A DNA stretch of 13,254 nt from an uncultured Muribaculaceae bacterium (lineage in GTDB: Bacteria; Bacteroidota; Bacteroidia; Bacteroidales; Muribaculaceae), in assembly GCA_910587425.1 (NCBI GenBank), contig CAJUKU010000028.1:1-13254 (forward strand), written 5' to 3'. Positions within the stretch are counted from its first letter, which is position 1; each line of letters begins with the position of its first letter. Below, in pieces: positions 1 through 6,353 of this stretch. A model generated the notes under the pieces. That model saw nothing but the letters and a program-made list of their open reading frames with translations, was not told where the DNA came from and searched no databases. The translations under genes were made by a program, and so were the position numbers.

Positions 1-63
1 TTGAATGACCGGGTCCGTCCTACCAATCCGCTTTTCCGCGATGCGCGGTGCGAATTCCGGAAG
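1..63 (-). other. GC-rich leader of an off-window minus-strand transcript
   Basis: If the -7 box at 64-71 is used, transcription runs leftward through this stretch and leaves the window. No ATG occurs on the minus strand here, so it would be a leader of at least about 55 nt or the start of a non-coding RNA. It contains a small perfect hairpin (CCGCG, loop ATG, CGCGG on the plus strand, about 36-48). I could not match it to a tRNA, RNase P RNA, SRP RNA or tmRNA from its 5' part. Confidence 0.3.
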
Positions 64-71
64 CAAAGTTA
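64..71 (-). promoter_or_regulatory. Candidate -7 promoter box, divergent from dinB
   Basis: The minus strand reads TAACTTTG, a full match to the Bacteroidetes primary-sigma -7 consensus TAnnTTTG. It faces away from dinB and would start a transcript near position 57. No clear -33 TTTG lies about 20 nt upstream, so the call rests on one element and the divergent gene arrangement. Confidence 0.4.
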
Positions 72-126
72 AGGGGGTGGAAAGGGGTAATCTCTGCGAA
101 ACGCCCCATCGAGAAGAAAAAAGATG

Positions 127-134
127 TAAATTTG
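127..134 (+). promoter_or_regulatory. Candidate -7 promoter box of dinB
   Basis: TAAATTTG matches TAnnTTTG and is followed by CAGAGG. Transcription would begin near 141, giving a 5' leader of about 54 nt. That leader is AT-rich and holds a 7-bp hairpin (AACTTTT 151-157 with AAAAGTT 169-175). No good -33 element is visible. Confidence 0.55.
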
Positions 135-181
135 CAGAGGAACCCATTTAAACTTTTACCGACTGTTAAAAAGTTGAAATG

Positions 182-193
182 AGTTCATGAACT
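182..193. promoter_or_regulatory. Perfect 12-bp palindrome just before the dinB start
   Basis: AGTTCATGAACT is its own reverse complement and ends 1 nt before the dinB ATG at 195. It could be a repressor operator, since dinB is an SOS gene in many bacteria and GAAC/GTTC half-sites occur in several LexA boxes. It could also be an RNA hairpin acting on initiation. Its inner ATG at 187 opens a two-codon frame (Met-Asn-stop) whose TGA overlaps the dinB ATG. A role is not shown by the sequence. Confidence 0.3.
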
Positions 194-194
194 G

Positions 195-1340
195 ATGGAC
201 GACACACAGGACAGGAAGATAGAGAACGATAAGGAGACGCGCCAAAGCGGTGAGCTGCGGAAGATCATCCATGTGGATATGGATGCTTTTTTCGCGGCTG
301 TAGAGCAACGCGACCATCCGGAGCTGCGTGGACGTCCGATAGCCGTGGGTGGCGGCGAGGAGCGTGGCGTTGTCGCGACGGCGAGCTATGAGGCACGGCG
401 CTATGGTGTGCGTTCGGCTATGTCGGGGGTAATGGCACGGCGTCTCTGTCCGGAGCTTATCTTCGTGCACGGACGGATGAACGTCTACAAAGAGGTCTCG
501 GCACAGGTGCATGAGGTGTTTCACCGCTACACAGACATCATAGAACCGATCTCGCTCGACGAGGCATTCTTAGATGTGACGGTCAACAAGCCTGGAATCG
601 AGCTTGCCGTAGAGATAGCGCGGCGGATAAAGCGCGAGATCCGCGAGGAGACCGGACTTGTAGCCTCCGCCGGGGTGTCGTACAACAAGTTTCTTGCAAA
701 AATAGCCTCCGACTGGCGCAAGCCTGACGGACTGTGCACGATCCATCCTGACCGCGCCGCCGATTTCGTGGCTGAACTGCCTATAGAGCGTTTCTGGGGC
801 GTGGGACCAGTCACGGCAAAGAAGATGCATTCGCTCGGAATACACACCGGTGCCGATCTGCGCCGGATGCCGCTGCAACTGCTTGAACTCACTTTCGGGA
901 AAGCGGGCAGGATATACTATGATTTCGCGCGTGGTATCGACAACCGCCCGGTGGAGCCGGTGCGTGTGCGCAAATCGGTGGGATGCGAGCACACGATAGA
1001 CCATGACATATTCACCGATGCGGAGATAGAGCAGCATCTCACACAATCAGCCGCCGAACTTGCCGCACGCATAGCGCGCAAGGAGTTTCATGGCGTGACG
1101 CTGACACTGAAGGTGAAGTTCTATGATTTCACCCTGATAAGCCGGAGCATAACATCGGCTGCGCCCTACACCGATGAGGCACGCATACTTGCCGACGCCC
1201 GTAAGCTTATGGCGGGTGTGGAGTATGATGTCAATCCTGTGCGGCTCGTGGGGCTCTCGGTCTCCAACCGCCTCTCGGACGAACTTGAGGTTTGGCGGCA
1301 GCTTGAGTTAGATTTCGGCAGTCAGTCACCTAAAGCATGA
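195..1340 (+). CDS. dinB: DNA polymerase IV (Y-family translesion polymerase)
   Basis: Y-family DNA polymerase of 381 aa that copies past damaged bases without proofreading. The N-terminal catalytic core starts at HVDMDAFFAAVE (residues 26-37): D28 is the first metal ligand and F33 sits at the steric-gate position. The second metal-binding pair is D122-E123 in SLDEAF. YNKFLAKIASD and the helix-hairpin-helix GVGPVTAKKMHSLG follow, then the little-finger domain (KSVGCEHTI to RLVGLSVS). The C-terminus carries QLELDF (369-374), a near-ideal beta-clamp-binding peptide, so the protein should be functional. The first ~20 residues, acidic and polar, are extra relative to E. coli DinB, but no other in-frame ATG precedes the conserved core. 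It is divergent from the off-window transcript and convergent with the glycan operon; its stop overlaps the antisense glycosyltransferase stub. The seven residues after QLELDF may have been altered by the rearrangement that truncated that stub. Confidence 0.96.
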   Translation: MDDTQDRKIENDKETRQSGELRKIIHVDMDAFFAAVEQRDHPELRGRPIAVGGGEERGVVATASYEARRYGVRSAMSGVMARRLCPELIFVHGRMNVYKEVSAQVHEVFHRYTDIIEPISLDEAFLDVTVNKPGIELAVEIARRIKREIREETGLVASAGVSYNKFLAKIASDWRKPDGLCTIHPDRAADFVAELPIERFWGVGPVTAKKMHSLGIHTGADLRRMPLQLLELTFGKAGRIYYDFARGIDNRPVEPVRVRKSVGCEHTIDHDIFTDAEIEQHLTQSAAELAARIARKEFHGVTLTLKVKFYDFTLISRSITSAAPYTDEARILADARKLMAGVEYDVNPVRLVGLSVSNRLSDELEVWRQLELDFGSQSPKA

Positions 1341-1433
1341 TTCTCCGGCATCGCGCTGCGCGGTGGCAAGATCGAGTATGTAGCGCTCCACTCCGCCCCA
1401 GATCCTGTTGGAAGAAAGATGAATTATGTTCAT
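1326..1433 (-). pseudogene. Truncated N-terminal stub of a GT4-type glycosyltransferase
   Basis: An ATG that overlaps the stop of the preceding glycosyltransferase (ATGA, 4 nt) opens a 35-codon frame. Its product begins MNIIHLSS, continues with WGGVERYILDLA and reaches ...QRDAGES before stopping at 1326-1328. This is the typical first beta-strand, Gly-rich loop and first helix of GT-B/GT4 glycosyltransferases, which normally run to about 350-400 aa with a second Rossmann fold carrying the donor-binding Glu. All of that is missing: the frame enters the antisense of the dinB 3' end and ends there. The precise ATGA coupling and the codon quality indicate it was once the last (or a middle) gene of the minus-strand operon and lost its body by deletion or rearrangement with a breakpoint near 1326-1350. 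A functional 35-aa peptide is unlikely. Confidence 0.72.
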
Positions 1434-2479
1434 GATTCCGCCTCAAGATAATCAACAGCCTCGTCGAGCGCACGACGCAAGTAGTCGCCCTGACGCAGCC
1501 CGGCGTTCACTTCGGCGACATTGGCGAGCATAGCGGCATAGCGCTCCGGCGTGACCGCATCCAGTTCCTTATCAAGATCACGCAGGGAGCTGACGCAGAT
1601 GCCTATGCCGTTGCGCCTGACGAAATCGGCGCGCCCCGCCTCCGACCATACGACAACGGGAGCATTGCACCGCATGTAGAGCGAGACCTTGTGTGGATTG
1701 TTGTACTGCATGTACTCGCCGATCTTCCCGACACCTGAATCGAGGGAGGTGCCATACCATGACAGACCGAAATCACCCTTATGGTGCCGCATCAGACCGG
1801 TATCTTTGGCGAAACCCTCGTAATGCAGGTTGGGCAGCTGCGCGAGCAGCGACGCGTCGGCGCGACCACCGTAGAGATAGATGTCGCGGTGAGGCATGAT
1901 GCGCGCGAGCTCGTAGATATAGCCGTAAGTAGCAGGCGAGAGGTCGCCCACGTAGAAAAGCGACCATACTGACGGACCGGGGTCGGCAACAGGTGGCGCA
2001 GACTCGCCATGGATATAGTCCATGATCTCATAGTCGATCATGCGGGTTGTGCAACCGTTTTCGGTGAGCCAGCTGCGCATGCGGTGGTTATGGGTGAGGA
2101 GCACGTCGCAGCCGTTGAGCAGGGCTATCTCCTGCTCCGGGGTGAGCGTCTTCTCGCGGAACGCCGACAGATCATGGATCAGGCAGACAGTGCGTGCGCC
2201 CACGCGCCGCGCACGGCGGCAGATCGCACGAAACATTATCTTCATGGGGTACTGCAACACCACGATATCGCCACGTCGGATGGAGCAGAGTGCCTTGAGA
2301 TGGGTAAAAAGATTGCGCACGCCATGATAGATGCCGTTGTGACGGACAGTGCGCGGCAACCCGATATTCTGGTAGCCGAGACGATCCATGACCGTCTCGA
2401 TGTCGGTGCGGGCGATGCTTCCGCCGCAATCGAGCTTCTTGTAGTTGCGGGATATGTAGACCTTGCGTCGGGCGTGCAT
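1430..2479 (-). CDS. WbbI-like beta-1,6-galactofuranosyltransferase family protein
   Basis: Glycosyltransferase of 349 aa with the layout of E. coli K-12 WbbI (beta-1,6-galactofuranosyltransferase of O-antigen synthesis) as I recall that sequence: QYPMK (76-80), LIHDLSAFR (100-108), a THN motif (129-131), FYVGDLS (175-181), a linker ending GLSWYGTSLDSG (238-249), then NNPHKVSLYM (260-269), PVVVWSEAGRADF and a helical C-terminus. The NNPHK segment probably lies in the nucleotide-sugar site. It has no signal peptide or membrane segment, so a cytoplasmic or membrane-associated role using UDP-galactofuranose is inferred. No UDP-galactopyranose mutase (glf) lies in this window, so the sugar specificity is uncertain. 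It follows pyrC by 7 nt and is joined by an ATGA overlap to a broken glycosyltransferase stub, consistent with a surface-polysaccharide or glycolipid gene set. The Gtf3-type glucosyltransferase family is an alternative. Confidence 0.8.
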   Translation of the reverse strand: MHARRKVYISRNYKKLDCGGSIARTDIETVMDRLGYQNIGLPRTVRHNGIYHGVRNLFTHLKALCSIRRGDIVVLQYPMKIMFRAICRRARRVGARTVCLIHDLSAFREKTLTPEQEIALLNGCDVLLTHNHRMRSWLTENGCTTRMIDYEIMDYIHGESAPPVADPGPSVWSLFYVGDLSPATYGYIYELARIMPHRDIYLYGGRADASLLAQLPNLHYEGFAKDTGLMRHHKGDFGLSWYGTSLDSGVGKIGEYMQYNNPHKVSLYMRCNAPVVVWSEAGRADFVRRNGIGICVSSLRDLDKELDAVTPERYAAMLANVAEVNAGLRQGDYLRRALDEAVDYLEAES

Positions 2480-2486
2480 ATCAGGA

Positions 2487-3857
2487 TCAGTGGCTATTGA
2501 ATCTCAGGGGCATGCCGTTGGCACCGGCGAATATCACCCCATGGCGGTAGACCAGCGCACCGTTGACCCACGTCATGTCGATACGCACGCCAAGCGGCGC
2601 ACCCTCGAGGGGGCTCCACCCGCAGCGGCTGAGCACCATGTCGGCGGTGACCGGGTACGGTTCGCACTGATCGTCGACAAGCACGAGGTCGGCATAATAT
2701 CCGGGGCGGATGAATCCGCGGCGGTCGATGCCGAACAGCGTAGCCGGATTGTGCGCCATCTTCTCGACGACCTCCGGAACCGTCACCACCCCCTCGGAGG
2801 CAAGACCGAGCATGACTGGGAGCGAAAACTGCACCATGGGCATTCCGGAGACAGCCTTGAAGGCACCCCCCTGCTTCTCCTCGAGCAGATGCGGGGCATG
2901 GTCGGTGGCAATGACATCGATCAGTCCTGCCGCGAGGGCACCGCGCAGCGCGTCGCGGTCGGTGGGGCGCTTTATGGCGGGGTTGCACTTTATGCGTGCT
3001 CCGAGCACAGGATAAAGCTCATCGGAGAAGAGGAGATATTGCGGGCAGGTCTCCGCGGTGATGCGCTTGCCGGCAACGGGACCGGGCGAGAAGAACTGCA
3101 GTTCGTCGGCTGTGGAGATGTGAAGCACATGCAGGCGCGCCCCGGTGGCGCGTGCGGTCTCAACAGCGAGGCGTGTAGCCTCGACACATGCCTCATGGCT
3201 TCGCACAACAGGGTGGAACTCCACCCCGACATCCTCGCCATAACGCTCACGCACGGCTTTGCGCCGCGCGGCGATGATCTGCTCATCCTCGGCGTGGACG
3301 GCTATCAGTGCGGGAACCTCGCTGAATATGCGTGAGATCGTGGAGCGTGAGTCGACAAGCATGTTGCCTGTCGAGGAGCCGAGGAAGAGCTTGACTCCCG
3401 CCACACGCGTATAGTCGGCGGCAAGCAGCTCATCGATATTATCGTTGGTGGCACCGAGAAAGAAGCCATAGTTGGCGAGCGATACCTCGGCGGCACGGCG
3501 GCATTTGTCATCAAGTGCCGCGAGCGTAGTGGTGGCGGGGACGGTGTTGGGCATGTCGATGAAGGATGTGACACCTCCGGCGACAGCGGCACGGCTCTCG
3601 GTAGCCATGTCAGCCTTGCGCGTGAGCCCCGGATCGCGGAAATGCACATGCTCGTCGATGGCTCCGGGAAGCAGCAGACGCCCGGCGGCATCGACAACGT
3701 CGGCGGCACGCGCTGCGATGTCAGCAGGGACGTCGCCCTCGGCTGTCGCCGCGATCAGATCGCCTTCAATAAGCACCCATCCGGTGCAGATGCGCCCCTC
3801 GTTGACAATGCGCGCGGAATGTATGAGGGTAGTACGGTGAGAATCAGTTGTTGACAT
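2487..3857 (-). CDS. pyrC: Dihydroorotase
   Basis: Amidohydrolase of 456 aa that interconverts N-carbamoyl-aspartate and dihydroorotate, the third step of pyrimidine synthesis, in the cytoplasm. The metal centre is complete: HVHFRDPG (H70, H72), carboxylated lysine K156 in GVKLFLGSSTG, H188 in HAED, H246 in LHVLHIST and D319 in ATDHAPH. The C-terminus has the family's GFIRPGYYADLVLVD and GWSPLEG elements that rebuild the small beta domain. Length is slightly above that of class I DHOases. The chosen start is the only ATG before the conserved LIHSARIVNEG strand, and it overlaps the end of the mannose synthase gene by 14 nt, suggesting translational coupling. A lone pyrimidine gene inside a glycan operon is notable; hydantoinase/allantoinase are alternatives, but the HxHFRDPG and KLFLGSSTG motifs favour DHOase. 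Confidence 0.9.
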   Translation of the reverse strand: MSTTDSHRTTLIHSARIVNEGRICTGWVLIEGDLIAATAEGDVPADIAARAADVVDAAGRLLLPGAIDEHVHFRDPGLTRKADMATESRAAVAGGVTSFIDMPNTVPATTTLAALDDKCRRAAEVSLANYGFFLGATNDNIDELLAADYTRVAGVKLFLGSSTGNMLVDSRSTISRIFSEVPALIAVHAEDEQIIAARRKAVRERYGEDVGVEFHPVVRSHEACVEATRLAVETARATGARLHVLHISTADELQFFSPGPVAGKRITAETCPQYLLFSDELYPVLGARIKCNPAIKRPTDRDALRGALAAGLIDVIATDHAPHLLEEKQGGAFKAVSGMPMVQFSLPVMLGLASEGVVTVPEVVEKMAHNPATLFGIDRRGFIRPGYYADLVLVDDQCEPYPVTADMVLSRCGWSPLEGAPLGVRIDMTWVNGALVYRHGVIFAGANGMPLRFNSH

Positions 3858-4590
3858 TACGACGGCTTACTTTTGAGAGTTTCAGGCGTATCACTCCGAG
3901 AAACGCCTCACTGAATATGCCGCTGCTCATCTTGCTTGTGCCGAGCACGCGGTTGACAAATATGATCGGCACCTCGCGGATGGTGAATCCGAGACGATGC
4001 GCGGTGAATTTCATCTCGATCTGGAACGCATAGCCCTTGAAGCGCACCGCGTCGAGATCGATAGCCTCAAGGACGCGGCGGCGGTAGCAGACGAATCCGG
4101 CGGTGGTGTCGCGCACTTTCATTCGGGTGACAAGGCGCACGTAAGCCGAGGCATAGTAGGACATGAGGACGCGCCCCATGGGCCAGTTGACCACGTTGAC
4201 CCCTGTGAGGTAGCGTGAACCTACCGCCACATCGGCACCCTCGTCATGACAGGCACGGTAGAGGGCGTTGAGGTCGGCGGGGTTATGCGAGAAATCGGCA
4301 TCCATCTCGAAGATGAACTCATATCCATGGTCGAGCGCCCACCGGAATCCGGTTAGGTAGGCGGTGCCGAGCCCGAGTTTGCCCGAACGCTCTATGATGT
4401 TGACGCGCCCCGGGTACTGCTCCATTTTGGAGCGCACTATGGCGGCGGTGCCGTCGGGGGAGCCGTCGTCGATCACCAGTATGTCGAACTTGTGCGGCTG
4501 GCTGATCACGGCGTCGATTATAGCCGCGGCGTTCTCCTTCTCGTTGTAGGTCGGGATTATAACTATGCTGTCGGTTTCGGGTGTGGTCAT
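3844..4590 (-). CDS. Polyprenol monophosphomannose synthase (GT2)
   Basis: Family-2 glycosyltransferase, expected to move mannose from GDP-mannose to polyprenyl phosphate on the inner face of the inner membrane, giving a lipid-linked donor for periplasmic mannosyltransferases. The 248-aa form shows VIIPTYNEKENA (10-21), the nucleotide-binding DDGSPDGT (41-48), KLGLGTAYLTGF (71-82), the metal-binding EMDADFSHNP (95-104; D97 and D99), VAVGSRY, DTTAGFVCYRR and the VNRVLGTSKM segment near the end. These are the hallmarks of the DPM1/Ppm1 catalytic domain. There is no C-terminal GtrA-like or other membrane anchor, so it is the soluble type. The start at 4590 is preferred because the longer frame to 4710 adds 40 low-complexity Ser/Thr/Pro residues lying inside the neighbouring barrel gene. 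It follows that gene by 19 nt and overlaps pyrC by 14 nt. Confidence 0.88.
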   Translation of the reverse strand: MTTPETDSIVIIPTYNEKENAAAIIDAVISQPHKFDILVIDDGSPDGTAAIVRSKMEQYPGRVNIIERSGKLGLGTAYLTGFRWALDHGYEFIFEMDADFSHNPADLNALYRACHDEGADVAVGSRYLTGVNVVNWPMGRVLMSYYASAYVRLVTRMKVRDTTAGFVCYRRRVLEAIDLDAVRFKGYAFQIEMKFTAHRLGFTIREVPIIFVNRVLGTSKMSSGIFSEAFLGVIRLKLSKVSRRNVNN

Positions 4591-4609
4591 GAGGGATTGT
4601 GGTGGGTTT

Positions 4610-6343
4610 TCAGAATTTGTAGGCTGCGCCGATGCGGGCGTTGATGCCTTGGGCGGGAATGTCGCCGACAAGACGGTAGGAGCGGTTGAGGAGGTTGGCA
4701 CCGCCGACAAACGCGGTGAACTGCGGTGTGAATGCCCATGATGCGTCGAGCGAGAGGTCGGATACGGGGTGGAGCGACTGCGCTTCGCCCATGCGCGATC
4801 CGCGGAACTCGTAGCCGATCTTTATATCGAGGGGACGGAGCGGGCGTAGGGTGAGGTCGGCGGTGAGGACCTTACCTGCACGGTCGCGCCAGAGGTAATA
4901 GAAGCGGTCGGACTTATGTGGAGCCGCCTCGAAAGCCACGCGAGCGTCGACAATCGAGCCGTAACGGTAGCCTACGGCAGCGCCGGCATGCCAACCGCGG
5001 ACATCGCAGGCAAGGAAATTGCCCTGTGAGGGCATGAGCCATTCGTTGGCGGCGGCGTAGCCTCCGAAGAGTTCCAGGTATGCGCCGCTGAACGGACCGA
5101 TGGTGATATTGGCGTCAACAGTCAAGGGGACGTGCGAGTTGGTGTAGGAGAAGAGCGGGGTCATGTAGGGGTTGACGGCGAACAGCGAGGCGAGGGTGTT
5201 CTGCACCTCACCGCCTCCGGCACGGAGGGTGACGGCAAAGCGGTCGGAGGGGGTGATGCCGACGGTGACGTCGGGGGCAATGTGGAATACCTTGCCTGAG
5301 CCGTGGGTGAGATCGACGCGCGCTCCGAGATCGAGCGTGGTGATTCCTGAGGTGTAACGGTAGCGCGGGGTGAGGCGGAGGAGCCATGTGTTCTGCGCGT
5401 CGCCGGGTTTTATGGCATCGATCACGGAACCGACACCCGGTTCTATAAGCGTCATGTCGGTGAGGTAGCTCTGATGGGAGTTGGAGAGTGCAGAGAAATC
5501 CACATCGAGTTCGGCAAGCGAACCGCTGCCGAGGTCGGCACCTATGGCACCTTTGATAGCCAGCAGATTCTGGCGCATGGGGCGCATTTTCGCGGGATCC
5601 ATGCGCAGGGTGTACCATGAGTCATGGAGCAATTCCTTGTAATGCGGGGTGTCGACGAATGCGAAGCGTGAGAATCCGGCGCCGATGCGGTAGTAGAGAT
5701 CGTTGACGGTGGAATGCCACAGTGCCGAGGTGTTGAGCCGGTGGACGTTCTGCCAGTACATTCTGGGGGCATCCCAGGCGGTGTATTCCGGTGTGTTGAG
5801 GCGGGTGAATGTATAATCCACGTCGAGGTCGAGAGCGGAAGCCGCGCCGACATTCTGGCGGAGGGTCAGTGCTGCGGTAATGTCGTGACGGCGGAAATAG
5901 CGGTTGAAGCTATTGGCATTCGCATCTGCGCCATAGGAAACCTTGTCGCGGTAGAGCGAGCCGTCGTATTGAATGAAGGCGCCGAGACGCGTGGCGGAGG
6001 TGTTGATGAACCGGTAGCCGGCGGAGAGGGCGGGATTGAACATATTGCCGAGCGAGAGAGCCGCGTATCCGTCGTAGGGTGAGGTGTAGATGGAGTCGGC
6101 GTATGCAGCGGGGTCGAGCACGGTCACGGCAGGTGTCACGGGTGCCGTGACGCTGTTGCGGCTGTAGGTCAGCTGACGCATGGTGAGGGGGCGGAGCGTG
6201 ACGGCAGGTGTGAAGCCGAGGCGCGTAGCCTCGCGGCGGTCGGGCACGATGTCGCGCTCGACGGTGATCTCCTTGTTGAGCGACTGCGCTCCGAGACTTG
6301 CGGCGGCGGAGAGTGCCGCGAGTGATATGATGAGGTGCTTCAT
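4610..6343 (-). CDS. Outer-membrane beta-barrel protein, TonB-receptor-like without plug
   Basis: Predicted 577-aa outer-membrane barrel. It has a signal peptide (MKHLIISLAALSAAASLGAQ, about 1-20), then LNKEITVERDIVPDRREATR (22-41), a segment I recall from other Bacteroidetes envelope proteins, and from about residue 100 a succession of alternating aromatic/polar strands with short turns. The C-terminus, GGANLLNRSYRLVGD to GAAYKF, resembles the last strands of TonB-dependent receptors and ends in Phe, the usual BAM recognition residue. No plug domain or TonB box is visible and the length is short for a receptor, so transport by TonB is not supported. The start at 6343 gives a clean signal peptide; the ATG 30 nt upstream would overlap the TPR gene. 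It lies 10 nt after the TPR gene, so the two probably act together at the outer membrane. Substrate unknown. Confidence 0.75.
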   Translation of the reverse strand: MKHLIISLAALSAAASLGAQSLNKEITVERDIVPDRREATRLGFTPAVTLRPLTMRQLTYSRNSVTAPVTPAVTVLDPAAYADSIYTSPYDGYAALSLGNMFNPALSAGYRFINTSATRLGAFIQYDGSLYRDKVSYGADANANSFNRYFRRHDITAALTLRQNVGAASALDLDVDYTFTRLNTPEYTAWDAPRMYWQNVHRLNTSALWHSTVNDLYYRIGAGFSRFAFVDTPHYKELLHDSWYTLRMDPAKMRPMRQNLLAIKGAIGADLGSGSLAELDVDFSALSNSHQSYLTDMTLIEPGVGSVIDAIKPGDAQNTWLLRLTPRYRYTSGITTLDLGARVDLTHGSGKVFHIAPDVTVGITPSDRFAVTLRAGGGEVQNTLASLFAVNPYMTPLFSYTNSHVPLTVDANITIGPFSGAYLELFGGYAAANEWLMPSQGNFLACDVRGWHAGAAVGYRYGSIVDARVAFEAAPHKSDRFYYLWRDRAGKVLTADLTLRPLRPLDIKIGYEFRGSRMGEAQSLHPVSDLSLDASWAFTPQFTAFVGGANLLNRSYRLVGDIPAQGINARIGAAYKF

Positions 6344-6353
6344 TGGTTCGGTG

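Noticed and set aside
1..45. Possible tRNA on the minus strand (TTGGTAG resembling a D-loop)
   Set aside because: U8 and a pairing D-stem are not found, and no acceptor or anticodon arm can be assembled from what is visible.
2009..3335. Long plus-strand frames of 163 and 290 codons
   Set aside because: They lie opposite the galactofuranosyltransferase and dihydroorotase, which are clearly real, and their products show no recognisable domain.
4591..4710. N-terminal extension of the mannose synthase by 40 codons
   Set aside because: The extra Ser/Thr/Pro-rich residues come from the other frame of the beta-barrel gene; the GT2 fold begins just after Met at 4590.
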